DNA of 44,316 nucleotides from Clostridia bacterium (lineage in GTDB: Bacteria; Bacillota; Clostridia; Christensenellales; UBA1242), in assembly GCA_023228225.1 (NCBI GenBank), contig JALOBO010000011.1:1-44316 (forward strand), read 5' to 3'. This document shows, piece after piece, positions 34,414-42,202 of the stretch. The notes beneath the pieces are model-generated. The model worked only from the letters and a program-made list of their open reading frames with translations, had not been told where the DNA came from and did not search any database. Numbering within the stretch: position 1 is the stretch's first letter; each line of letters opens with the position of its first letter. Position numbers and translations under genes: made by a program.

Positions 34414-35445
34414 ATGAAAAAACTCATTTTAAGATTAGTGATTGTAGCCGCATTTGTTGCAATTGCGATTGTAATCGTTGTTTCTTTAATGAATAAAAAA
34501 CAGCAAAGCGAAGGTCCGTATTTAGCACTGCAAACATTTGAAGAATCAGATGGCTTTATCACTTTTAATGACCGAGTAAATCAAATTGCAAATCAAGATG
34601 TTGACAATTTTGCTAGTGATAATGAACTGTCTGATATAACTGCATTTACAGCAACATATGCCGCAATTTATGATATTTATTCTTACTATGTGGAGTATTC
34701 ACAATTTGCCGATAGTGTAGATAGTAGTGATTTTAATGCGGTAAATGATAAAATAGAAGACCTCAAAAAAGTTACATACATAAATGATTCAAGTGCTTCC
34801 GCTCTTGCCGAAGTTTATTTAACTCAAAGAGATATTGCAAACGAAGCCACTTTAAAAGATATTTACAGTGCGTTTCTATCAAGTTATTTACAGCAAATTA
34901 AAAGTTTTTATGATTTAGCGGTTGAAGTCAAATCATTTACTATTGATTATGTTTTTGATGGACATGATTTAATTAATACTAAAACTGCTGTGCTTAATAT
35001 CGAAAATATACTTGTAGAATTAATTATAGAAGTTAGGCTGGAACAAATTAGCGTTCTTGCAAGTGTTGATTACAGAAGGTTTGATAATTTAATTACATAC
35101 CTAAATAAATTTGTAGATGCGGAAATTAGTGCCACAAAAGAATTGCAAATAAAAACAACAGAATTTACGAGCGGTGTTTTGTTGTTAAGTAGTGTTAATT
35201 CAACATTAACCGCACAATATACTTTACTTGACAACTTTTATAATAAATTTGAATTAATTGACAAACCGGATTATTATGAAAACTTAACTGATAACACTAC
35301 ATATCAAAATTATTACACATTATTATCAGTTGAAGAAAAAGCAAATTTATTACCCGTAAACAATTATCTAAGCATTAGTTTTCCACAATTGTTTACTAGC
35401 GGTACGGGCGTTTTTGAAAGTTTATATCAAACAATCATAGCGTAA
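34414..35445 (+). CDS. membrane-anchored extracytoplasmic helical protein, 343 aa
   Basis: The family is not recognised. One N-terminal span (LILRLVIVAAFVAIAIVIVVSL) anchors a domain of about 310 residues that is helical, acidic and rich in Tyr, Ser and Asn, likely outside the cell. GGGGTG lies 10 bases before ATG 34414; a GTG at 34405 is less likely. The next gene, 9 bp downstream, encodes a lipoprotein of similar length and helical texture (both have long D/N-Y-rich helices), so the two probably work together at the cell surface. Confidence 0.65.
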   Translation: MKKLILRLVIVAAFVAIAIVIVVSLMNKKQQSEGPYLALQTFEESDGFITFNDRVNQIANQDVDNFASDNELSDITAFTATYAAIYDIYSYYVEYSQFADSVDSSDFNAVNDKIEDLKKVTYINDSSASALAEVYLTQRDIANEATLKDIYSAFLSSYLQQIKSFYDLAVEVKSFTIDYVFDGHDLINTKTAVLNIENILVELIIEVRLEQISVLASVDYRRFDNLITYLNKFVDAEISATKELQIKTTEFTSGVLLLSSVNSTLTAQYTLLDNFYNKFELIDKPDYYENLTDNTTYQNYYTLLSVEEKANLLPVNNYLSISFPQLFTSGTGVFESLYQTIIA

Positions 35446-35454
35446 AGGAGTAAT

Positions 35455-36633
35455 ATGAAAAAGGTATTTTCCATTATAATTATGTGTATATTAGCAATTA
35501 TCGTATCGGGTTGCTCGCTCTTTAAAACGGGTTCAAAAAGCACTAGCGTTACTTATCTTGCTTTTATAGAAATGACTGAGGCTAGTTCTTTAACAAGTAT
35601 GTTTAACTCAGAAAATAAAATTTTAGATATTCAATTTTCAGATAATTTAATACAAAAAATGCAGTTAGATACTGGTGTTGCAACTAACCCACAACTATCA
35701 AAAATCAAATTTTATAATCAACTTATTAAAGATGGCAGTATTTATGAAGAAATAAATTATGCAGCATCACTTATTTTTTCTAGTTATTACTCAAATTTAA
35801 ATCTTGCAAATAGTGCAAGTAGAGATTTTTCTGCATCTATTTATGATGAGTTTTTAGATTACAAAAGTGCTGTGCAAGACCTAAAAGATGCTACTGCAAG
35901 GCTCGAAACAGTAGCCGAACAAGCATCGTTTATTGTTATTACTGACAAGTCACTGAGCATTGGCTCCTATAAAGAACTTGAAAATTTTAAAGATGCATAT
36001 AATGCGCAAATTGTTGCAACTATAAACTTTTCAAACAAATATGTTAGTTTTTTAAACAGATATATTTTTAATACCTCTTCTATGCCGGCACTTATGCTTG
36101 CGATGAATGAACAATTAAAACTGGCTAATATGACTTATAAAACCGTTCTGGCTTTTAATGAAACTGACAACATTTTAGTTGATTATACATATACCGAATT
36201 TACCAATAATGGCGGACAAATTGTTGTAGCAGAAAATACTGTTGGTGTAAATTTTTACAGCGATTTAATTCAATCGCTTATTATCACAAATACAAACTTT
36301 AAAACCATTATCGCAAATAATAAATTGCGAGCCGAGGACGCAATAGCAGATGATCCAACATTAGTTTCCGAATTAAATATTTCATATTTGAATTTTGTAG
36401 CAAAAGTTGATGAATATGAATTACTTAGAAATTTTTATCTTACTGCGGTTAATTCAATTAACACTACCGATTTAACACTTTCAGATTACTTGGAAAGTGT
36501 AACGCCAGATACTGTTACAAAAGGTAGATTAATTTATGTATTTAATTATTTAGATAACAACTTAGTTCAATATTATGACGCTTATAACGACTTAATAACA
36601 AAATTAATTAATGTGTCTAATGTGGTTATTTAA
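35455..36633 (+). CDS. predicted helical lipoprotein, 392 aa
   Basis: The N-terminus MKKVFSIIIMCILAIIVSGC is a type II signal peptide with lipobox VSGC (C20). The mature part, about 370 residues, reads as a long helical bundle without recognised motifs (SAVQDLKDATARLETVAEQ and similar amphipathic helices). AAAGGAGTAAT precedes ATG 35455. It is in an operon with the membrane-anchored helical protein just upstream, with which it shares texture; distant paralogy is possible but not demonstrable by eye. A weak terminator follows. Confidence 0.7.
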   Translation: MKKVFSIIIMCILAIIVSGCSLFKTGSKSTSVTYLAFIEMTEASSLTSMFNSENKILDIQFSDNLIQKMQLDTGVATNPQLSKIKFYNQLIKDGSIYEEINYAASLIFSSYYSNLNLANSASRDFSASIYDEFLDYKSAVQDLKDATARLETVAEQASFIVITDKSLSIGSYKELENFKDAYNAQIVATINFSNKYVSFLNRYIFNTSSMPALMLAMNEQLKLANMTYKTVLAFNETDNILVDYTYTEFTNNGGQIVVAENTVGVNFYSDLIQSLIITNTNFKTIIANNKLRAEDAIADDPTLVSELNISYLNFVAKVDEYELLRNFYLTAVNSINTTDLTLSDYLESVTPDTVTKGRLIYVFNYLDNNLVQYYDAYNDLITKLINVSNVVI

Positions 36634-36652
36634 TATTAGTTTTATATTATAG

Positions 36653-36676
36653 ACAAGTCGATTAATTTCGGCTTAT
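36653..36676 (+). terminator. weak terminator after lipoprotein gene
   Basis: AAGTCG and CGGCTT pair (one G-U) around an 8-nt AT loop, followed by ATTTTATTTATTT. Confidence 0.5.
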
Positions 36677-36736
36677 TTTATTTATTTATTCATATTTTCT
36701 TTTGATTCTAAAATAATCGTTATTTTATAATTCTAA

Positions 36737-36765
36737 TTGACAGTTAACTCTTCATAATATATACT
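36737..36765 (+). promoter_or_regulatory. gltX promoter
   Basis: Perfect TTGACA (36737-36742), 17-nt spacer, then TATACT (36760-36765), 24 bases before the gltX start. Confidence 0.75.
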
Positions 36766-36788
36766 TTTAGTGTTTAAAGGAGTTATTA

Positions 36789-38456
36789 ATGACAGACCAA
36801 AATAAACTTATAGCCGAGCTTTTGTTTCCTGATATTAACAAAACCCCCGACTATTACGAAAATTTTTATAAACAAAGAAATTTACCCGAAAGTGCCGAAG
36901 TAACTCGTTTTGCTCCAAGCCCAACAGGGTATTTGCATATAGGTAGTTTTTTTACATCTATGATAGGTAGACGCACAGCATCTAATTCTAACGGTGTGTT
37001 CTTTTTAAGAATAGAGGATACCGACCAAAAACGCGAAATTAAAGGTGCGGCAAAAATTGTTATAGAAATGTTAAATACATTTGGTGTTAGTTTAGATGAG
37101 GGCCCTTTAAATGTTAATCAACAAGATGTTGGCGTTTATGGACCATATATTCAAAGTAAACGCAAAGAAATATATCAAACTTATGCAAAGTGGCTTGTGA
37201 CAAAAGATAAGGCATATCCTTGTTTTTGCACCGCTGAACAACTTGAACAAACACGCGAAAAACAACGTGTGTATAAAAAACCTACCGGTTATTATGGTGA
37301 GAATGCGGTTTGTCGCAATCTAGGCTATAAAGATGTTAAAGAAAAAATTGATGCAGGCATTCCTTTTGTTATCAGGCTAAAATCAAATGGTTGCTTTGAA
37401 AATCTGAAAAAAATTACCGTTGTAGATGAAGTGAGAGGTGAAAGAATTTTTCCCGAAAACTTTATTGATGCGGTTATATTAAAAAGCAATGGACTTCCAC
37501 CATATAACCTTGCACACGCCGTAGATGACCATTTAATGCGTACAACCCTTGTAATTAGGGGTGAAGAATGGATTGCTTCACTTGCAGAACATTTAGAAAT
37601 TTTTTCAGCACTTGGATTTACCGCACCTAGATATGCACATTTGCCAGTTATTCAAAAAATTGAAGATGGCAAAAAACGCAAAATTAGTAAGCGTAAAGAC
37701 CCCGAGGCCGATATGCGTTATTATTTAGCACAGGGTTTTCCGATATCAGCAATTGCTGAATATATTTTAACTCTTGCAAACAGCAACTATGAATTGTGGC
37801 GTGAAAAAAATCCAACATTAAGTTATAACAAGTTTCCTTTTAGTATTAAAAAAGTTACTTCATCAAGCCCGCTATTTGATTTTGCAAAACTTAACGACAT
37901 TAGTAAAAATGTAATTAGTCGTATGACCACAGAGGAAATTTATACGGCGGTTTTAGAATGGGCAAAAACTAACGATGAAACCTTTTATAAATTATTAACC
38001 TGCAAAAAACAATTTGCTTTGGGAGTGTTTAATATGGAACGCAATTTAGCCAATCCGCGTAAAGATATAATCCGATGGGGTATGGTTAAAGATTTTTATT
38101 CATATATGTTTTCTCGTGCTTTTAAAGTTAAAGTTTCGGATTTTGCGACTTGTTATAAACCCGAAGATATTAAGGGTATTTTGGTGGCATATGCTACGCT
38201 ATATAATGAAGAAGATGATAAGCAGGTATGGTTTAACAAAATTAGAGATTTGGGTTCGACATTTAACTTTGCTAGGGAAGTAAAAGAATACAAAAAAGCA
38301 CCCGAGAATTTCAAAGGACATTGTGGCGATGTAAGTGGCATTATAAGGGTTGCAATCACCGGTCGGCAGAACACTCCAGATCTTTATGAAATCTGCAAAC
38401 TTTTAGGCTCAAAAGAGATTGCAAAAAGGCTTGATAAGGTTTTAAAACAAATTTAA
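36789..38456 (+). CDS. gltX: glutamate--tRNA ligase
   Basis: This class I aminoacyl-tRNA synthetase charges tRNA-Glu (and in many Clostridia also tRNA-Gln, corrected by GatCAB). In 555 residues: the HIGH-type motif in FAPSPTGYLHIGS (H50), DTDQKREI for adenylate/Glu binding, a CFC ... C set near 148-175 that may bind zinc, and the KMSKS-type motif KISKRKD near 300. The C-terminal half (anticodon-binding) is longer than in E. coli GltX (about 470), as in a clostridial subtype. AAAGGAGTTATTA precedes ATG 36789. It is followed by tRNA-Ala and tRNA-Ile genes. Confidence 0.95.
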   Translation: MTDQNKLIAELLFPDINKTPDYYENFYKQRNLPESAEVTRFAPSPTGYLHIGSFFTSMIGRRTASNSNGVFFLRIEDTDQKREIKGAAKIVIEMLNTFGVSLDEGPLNVNQQDVGVYGPYIQSKRKEIYQTYAKWLVTKDKAYPCFCTAEQLEQTREKQRVYKKPTGYYGENAVCRNLGYKDVKEKIDAGIPFVIRLKSNGCFENLKKITVVDEVRGERIFPENFIDAVILKSNGLPPYNLAHAVDDHLMRTTLVIRGEEWIASLAEHLEIFSALGFTAPRYAHLPVIQKIEDGKKRKISKRKDPEADMRYYLAQGFPISAIAEYILTLANSNYELWREKNPTLSYNKFPFSIKKVTSSSPLFDFAKLNDISKNVISRMTTEEIYTAVLEWAKTNDETFYKLLTCKKQFALGVFNMERNLANPRKDIIRWGMVKDFYSYMFSRAFKVKVSDFATCYKPEDIKGILVAYATLYNEEDDKQVWFNKIRDLGSTFNFAREVKEYKKAPENFKGHCGDVSGIIRVAITGRQNTPDLYEICKLLGSKEIAKRLDKVLKQI

Positions 38457-38497
38457 TCAAATATTAAAAATTCTATATAAAATTATTAAAAAATGCA

Positions 38498-38526
38498 TTG
38501 ACAACATTAAATTAAAATGTTATTAT
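38498..38526 (+). promoter_or_regulatory. tRNA operon promoter
   Basis: Perfect TTGACA (38498-38503), exactly 17 nt, then TATTAT (38521-38526); an overlapping TATAAT lies at 38524. Transcription would start about 30 bases before tRNA-Ala. Confidence 0.8.
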
Positions 38527-38565
38527 AATAACGCTTTGAAAGCAAAAGCATTTTAGTTTTTTTGT

Positions 38566-38641
38566 GGGGGTTTAGCTCAGTTGGTAGAGCATCTGCCTTG
38601 CAAGCAGAGGGTCAACGGTTCGAATCCGTTAACCTCCACCA
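38566..38641 (+). tRNA. tRNA-Ala (anticodon TGC)
   Basis: Complete cloverleaf: acceptor GGGGGTT with AACCTCC, D arm TAGCTCAGTTGGTAGAGCA, anticodon arm TCTGC-CTTGCAA-GCAGA, T arm AACGG-TTCGAAT-CCGTT, discriminator A and encoded CCA. Confidence 0.97.
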
Positions 38642-38654
38642 CTTTTTTAAATAT

Positions 38655-38754
38655 AGGAACATAGCTCAGCTGGTTAGAGCACCACCCTGATAAGGCGTGC
38701 AAGACCAAAAAAAGCGTCACAATGACAGATGAAAAAGTCACTAAAACATACTAT
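38655..38754 (+). repeat. 100-bp tandem unit 1: 5' half of tRNA-Ile plus spacer
   Basis: The first 41 bases (38655-38695) are the 5' half of a tRNA-Ile (acceptor 5' strand, D arm, anticodon arm up to GATAAGG). Then the sequence departs into a 59-base spacer with no T arm or 3' acceptor strand. It matches unit 2 in all but two bases: CA at 38660-38661 where unit 2 and the intact tRNA have TG, at the last two acceptor-stem positions. Confidence 0.9.
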
Positions 38755-38854
38755 AGGAATGTAGCTCAGCTGGTTAGAGCACCACCCTGATAAGGCGTGC
38801 AAGACCAAAAAAAGCGTCACAATGACAGATGAAAAAGTCACTAAAACATACTAT
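38755..38854 (+). repeat. 100-bp tandem unit 2: 5' half of tRNA-Ile plus spacer
   Basis: An exact continuation of the tandem array. Bases 38755-38795 are identical to bases 38855-38895 of the intact tRNA-Ile that follows, and the spacer 38796-38854 is identical to that of unit 1. It cannot fold as a tRNA because the 3' half is missing. Confidence 0.9.
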
Positions 38855-38931
38855 AGGAATGTAGCTCAGCTGGTTAGAGCACCACCCTGATAAGGTGGGG
38901 GTCGATGGTTCGAGTCCATTCATTCCTACCA
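38855..38931 (+). tRNA. tRNA-Ile (anticodon GAT)
   Basis: Complete cloverleaf: acceptor AGGAATG with CATTCCT, D arm TAGCTCAGCTGGTTAGAGCA, anticodon arm CCACC-CTGATAA-GGTGG, T arm GATGG-TTCGAGT-CCATT (one G-U), discriminator A, encoded CCA. It stands directly behind two truncated 5' copies. Confidence 0.97.
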
Positions 38932-38937
38932 CGAAAT

Positions 38938-38960
38938 GCCCGTAAATACGGGCTTTTTTA
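38938..38960 (+). terminator. tRNA operon terminator
   Basis: GCCCGT (38938-38943) pairs with ACGGGC (38948-38953), 4-nt loop, followed by TTTTTT. Confidence 0.9.
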
Positions 38961-38980
38961 TTGCCTAACGCACTTAAAAT

Positions 38981-39143
38981 TTGACAGCAATGGTACCCCT
39001 AATTTGACAGCAGTTTATTTTAAGCCCATTTTTAAGCAAAAAATATAGTTAATTTTCAAAATCTAATTTTCTGCCTAATTCTTGCCAAAACTGTCCTATT
39101 TGCTGTCAACTGCTGTCAAATTCGCATTTTATTTTGACAGCAG
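38981..39143. repeat. cluster of five TTGACAGCAG-type motifs
   Basis: Copies: plus strand 38981-38990 (last base A), 39004-39013 and 39134-39143; minus strand 39101-39109 and 39110-39119, the last two side by side at about one helical turn. Two more minus copies lie at 40472-40491. They could be operator half-sites, iterons or recombinase-binding sites. The stretch 38961-39320 has no gene. Confidence 0.7.
39096..39120. promoter_or_regulatory. 25-bp shared element, copy upstream of DUF4238 gene
   Basis: Reads CTATTTGCTG then TCAACTGCTGTCAAA. It matches 40468-40492, upstream of the DarT1-like gene, with a single C/T difference. It is likely a binding site for a regulator of both cargo units. 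Confidence 0.6.
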
Positions 39144-39186
39144 TTTTTTAAGCGTGTTGTACTATGTTAAATATTTTACTGTTTAG

Positions 39187-39273
39187 TTATCAAATTACTG
39201 TGTTAGTATTATGTTTAATCTATTTGATAAAACTTATTATTTGTTGTAAACTTATCAAAATATGTTTTGATAA
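39187..39273. promoter_or_regulatory. TTATCAAA operator-like cluster before the DUF4238 gene
   Basis: Four half-sites: TTATCAAAT (39187-39195), ATTTGATAA (39222-39230), TTATCAAAA (39252-39260) and TTTTGATAA (39265-39273). The last two form a perfect 22-bp palindrome with a 4-bp centre, about 50-70 bases before the start and next to the AT-rich -10 region (TATTAT at 39276). Confidence 0.55.
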
Positions 39274-39320
39274 AATATTATATTTATAAAGCGAGTTAAT
39301 AATTAAGGAGAAAATCTCAT

Positions 39321-40388
39321 TTGGATCAAACAAAGTATGTGAAAAATCATCTTTATCCTAAATTTCATCTTAAAAACTGGGATAGTTTAGGTGGAAAAAT
39401 ATTAGATAAAAATAATAGCTGTATCCGCAAAATAGAACTTGGCGATGATTTTACAAAAAATAGATATTATTGGATTGACAATTCTCCAGATTTAGAAATA
39501 AGATTTGGAAAATTTGAATGTTACATATCTAATATAATCAATGAAATAATAAATGCAACAAGTGATAATATAGAAATTACAAGCAAACAATTGTATTTAT
39601 TAAAGCTTTACTGCAAATTTGCAGCAGAAAGACAAGAAAATACAACATATGTTATTAAAGAAGATGAGTTTGGTCTGTATGAAAATAATGACTATCAATT
39701 TGGAACTTTTATTATGAATAATCGAAGTGAAGTACTTATTGAAACTCAAAAAATTATTGAAAAATTTGAAAAAGTAATAAACGATAAATGTTTTAGGTAT
39801 ATTGAAAATCAAGACTTTGACAATATAAAAGATATTTGCGATGGTGTACATTTGGTTATACTTAGAAATGCTGGCAATCATTTTTGTTTAGGAAATGTCT
39901 TTGGACTAATAGAAAATACAAGCGATAATGATCACCTTTATTTTTATTTGCCAGTGAGTCCTAATATTTCGTTAATGTTAGTAAATTCCGAGTATTATTT
40001 AGACAAAAAACAATATGATTTTGCAAAGCGTTATTTGCCTCGCAAATTTCATGTAAGACAAAATATGTTGAGGTCTCTTCCACATAATAAACAACAAAAA
40101 ATAGATCTAACTAATATGGACTTTTTTGGGGTAAAAGATGATGAGTACTTATCTTATGTTATAGCGAATGAATCAATTTTATTCAATAGTTATTATCATC
40201 AAGATATTTTATTTACACATGATATATATAATATAAAAATACAAGATATATATGCTTCGCAAGTTTATATGTTTAATTCCATAATTTATGAAGATAGTAA
40301 TGAGTTTATTTTTATCAATAAGGAAGACATAAAAAAAGCAAAAAAAATCAAAGCCAAATTTAGAAAAATCCGCATGCAAATTATGTAA
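39321..40388 (+). CDS. DUF4238 domain protein, 355 aa
   Basis: The protein has the DUF4238 pattern: an N-terminal NHLYPKFHLKNW (corresponding to the usual H-x-x-P-x-x-x-L-x-x-F/W), a WID/Y-type segment after it, a helical centre (LYLLKLYCKFAAERQ), and the C-terminal strand block NDHLYFYLPVSPNISLMLV. Members are widespread in accessory and defence-rich regions, and their biochemical role is unknown. The start is TTG 39321, 10 bases after AAGGAG; no ATG is nearby. The gene has an extensive upstream region with repeated motifs. It is followed by a separate DarT1-NADAR unit that shares an upstream element. Confidence 0.7.
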   Translation: MDQTKYVKNHLYPKFHLKNWDSLGGKILDKNNSCIRKIELGDDFTKNRYYWIDNSPDLEIRFGKFECYISNIINEIINATSDNIEITSKQLYLLKLYCKFAAERQENTTYVIKEDEFGLYENNDYQFGTFIMNNRSEVLIETQKIIEKFEKVINDKCFRYIENQDFDNIKDICDGVHLVILRNAGNHFCLGNVFGLIENTSDNDHLYFYLPVSPNISLMLVNSEYYLDKKQYDFAKRYLPRKFHVRQNMLRSLPHNKQQKIDLTNMDFFGVKDDEYLSYVIANESILFNSYYHQDILFTHDIYNIKIQDIYASQVYMFNSIIYEDSNEFIFINKEDIKKAKKIKAKFRKIRMQIM

Positions 40389-40467
40389 TTTTAATAGAAC
40401 GATTTGAAAAATATTAATAATATCGCGATATTATTTGCATAGGTTAAAAAACACTTTGACAAAAGTG

Positions 40468-40492
40468 CTATTTGTTGTCAACTGCTGTCAAA
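40468..40492. promoter_or_regulatory. 25-bp shared element, copy upstream of DarT1-like gene
   Basis: Same sequence as 39096-39120 except T for C at one position (TTTGTTG instead of TTTGCTG). A further shared 11-mer, TTTGTTGTAAA, lies downstream of each copy (39240-39250 and 40540-40550). Confidence 0.6.
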
Positions 40493-40523
40493 CTATTTAT
40501 GCTTAGTGTTTTAATAAATCTAA

Positions 40524-40552
40524 TTGATTAAATTGACTGTTTGTTGTAAAAT
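40524..40552 (+). promoter_or_regulatory. possible promoter of the DarT1-like/NADAR operon
   Basis: TTGATT (40524-40529), 17-nt spacer, TAAAAT (40547-40552), about 55 bases before the start. Confidence 0.4.
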
Positions 40553-40606
40553 ATTAATGATTAGTCGTAAAAAATTATTATAATAAAATAAATTTATTAC
40601 GGAGGG

Positions 40607-41440
40607 ATGATGTATTTAATAGATTCCATAGTAAAAGTTAAATGGGAAGATGAAGAAGTTGAAAATTATATAATTGTTTCAAAAAACAATGCAGATAAAA
40701 ATAAAAATAAAATATCTTATGACTCTCCTTTTGCAAAAAGTCTAATTGGGAAAAATGTTGGTGATATTATCGAATTTATTGTAGGAGATAAAATAAATAG
40801 ATATGAATTAATGGAGATCGTTTTATCAAAAGCTATGATTGATTCTTTGGATGAAGAAAAAAATATAATAAAAAATTACATCACCAGCCATGGCATAAAT
40901 TATCTTGTACATTTTACCAATATTAGCAACATCAAAAGTATTTTGGATTATGGATTATTGTCAGTTGATGCATTGAAACAAAAATCGATAAAATACGAGT
41001 GCAATGATAAACAAAGATTAGATAAGAAAACTGATTGCATTTGTTGTTCTGTGGAATTTCCCAATTTTAAGTTTATGTATACTATGAAAAATAACCATTA
41101 CGAAAATTTTGTCATAGTAGTTATTGATGTGAAGGTATTACTTGAAAAAGAATGCTTTTGTAGTTCGACTAATGCGGCGGCAAATTATGGGAGAAATATT
41201 ATGCCAATAAACAAATTTGAGGAATTATTTAAAGGAAATAGAAGTGATGATTTTCGTTCTTGCTACCCAACAGATGTTCAATCTGAAATTTTGGTAAAAG
41301 ATATTATTGAGACGAGGTACATAAAAAAGATAGTCTGCAAAGATGGAAGTGATTTAAACACACTCAAGCCCATTGTGCATAATAGTATTGATTTAGTAAT
41401 GGAATCTAAAATGTTTAAATGGAGGAAAGAGCGTGAGTAA
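40607..41440 (+). CDS. DarT1-like DNA ADP-ribosyltransferase toxin with GreA-like N-terminus
   Basis: A 277-residue protein with two parts. Residues about 8-75 (SPFAKSLIGKNVGDIIEFIVGD, then YELMEI) resemble the C-terminal domain of the transcription factors GreA/GreB. Residues about 95-265 match the DarT (DUF4433) ADP-ribosyltransferase pattern: YLVHFTNISNIKSILDYGLL with NAD-binding H102, then CCSVEFPNFKFMY, a TNAAANYG loop, and the catalytic-glutamate strand TDVQSEILV with E227. DarT1 enzymes attach ADP-ribose to guanine bases in DNA. The gene overlaps the NADAR gene by 8 bases, which is the known toxin-antitoxin order. GGAGGG touches the first ATG, so ATG 40610 may be used. The toxin call is from motifs and the partner. 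Confidence 0.78.
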   Translation: MMYLIDSIVKVKWEDEEVENYIIVSKNNADKNKNKISYDSPFAKSLIGKNVGDIIEFIVGDKINRYELMEIVLSKAMIDSLDEEKNIIKNYITSHGINYLVHFTNISNIKSILDYGLLSVDALKQKSIKYECNDKQRLDKKTDCICCSVEFPNFKFMYTMKNNHYENFVIVVIDVKVLLEKECFCSSTNAAANYGRNIMPINKFEELFKGNRSDDFRSCYPTDVQSEILVKDIIETRYIKKIVCKDGSDLNTLKPIVHNSIDLVMESKMFKWRKERE

Positions 41441-42116
41441 AAGAATTGTCTTTCTATCATTGTTTGATAGTACGAAATATTTTGCAGAGGTACTTATTGA
41501 TTTTAAATATCATACTGGTTTTGCTGTTTCACAAAAGCAAAAATCTATAGTCTCTTTACATTCCGAATTTTTAAAATATTATCCTAATTTTAATATTTTA
41601 GAGGTTTCAACAAAATCGCCTTGTCTAATAGGCAGGGAATTAAGTGCTTTTAATTTAAAGTTTTATAATGAAACTACGGATAAAAGTTATTTTATTGAAA
41701 ATATCTTTCAAGCTGCTAAGGTTTTTGAGAATGGAGGTCCGTATAAAGATTTATTATATTTGAAGCCTAAGGATGCTAAAAGAGATGAAAGATTAATATC
41801 TTCAGGAAAGCTCGTTAAATTTAGTTATAGTAACATTGATTGGCCATTATTTCCAAAAACAATATTTTATGATTGGATATATATATCTGCATTATATAAC
41901 AAAAAAGATCAAAACATGATTGATGAGCTTATTAAATATAACGCTTTTACAGATATAGAATTTAATCAAGAAAAATCAATTAATTGTCAAGCTAGATCTG
42001 TTGCAATATTTGTTAGTTTATATAAGAAAGGTATGATTCCAGATATACTAAGCAATATTGATAAATTTTCTCAAATATATAAAAATGAATTAACGCAAAT
42101 TAGTTTTTTGGATTAA
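41433..42116 (+). CDS. NADAR-family antitoxin (DarT1-associated)
   Basis: A 227-residue cytoplasmic protein of the NADAR (YbiA-like) superfamily, in the form associated with DarT1. Recognisable blocks: VSQKQKSIVSLH (33-43), ILEVSTKSPCLIGRELSAFNL (55-75), NIFQAAKVFENGGPYKDLL (90-108), DAKRDERL, WPLFPKTIFYDWIYISAL (137-154) and AFTDIEFNQEKSINCQARSVA (171-191). Such proteins remove ADP-ribose from guanine in DNA and so reverse DarT1. The start is GTG 41433, with GGAGGAAAG 4 bases upstream inside the toxin gene. It overlaps the toxin by 8 bases, giving coupled translation. Confidence 0.85.
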   Translation: MSKRIVFLSLFDSTKYFAEVLIDFKYHTGFAVSQKQKSIVSLHSEFLKYYPNFNILEVSTKSPCLIGRELSAFNLKFYNETTDKSYFIENIFQAAKVFENGGPYKDLLYLKPKDAKRDERLISSGKLVKFSYSNIDWPLFPKTIFYDWIYISALYNKKDQNMIDELIKYNAFTDIEFNQEKSINCQARSVAIFVSLYKKGMIPDILSNIDKFSQIYKNELTQISFLD

Positions 42117-42202
42117 AATTTGGAGCGATTAACTGAATTCTACTAAGAAAAAATAGATGGTTAAATTTCAATCATCTAATTTTATAATTATTTTTAGTTC
42201 AG

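Noticed and set aside
38655..38754. Additional complete tRNA-Ile genes
   Set aside because: No T arm or 3' acceptor strand follows the anticodon arm in the first two copies.
38655..38931. CRISPR array from regular 100-bp repeats
   Set aside because: Only two to three units with identical spacers, and the repeated part is the 5' half of a tRNA.
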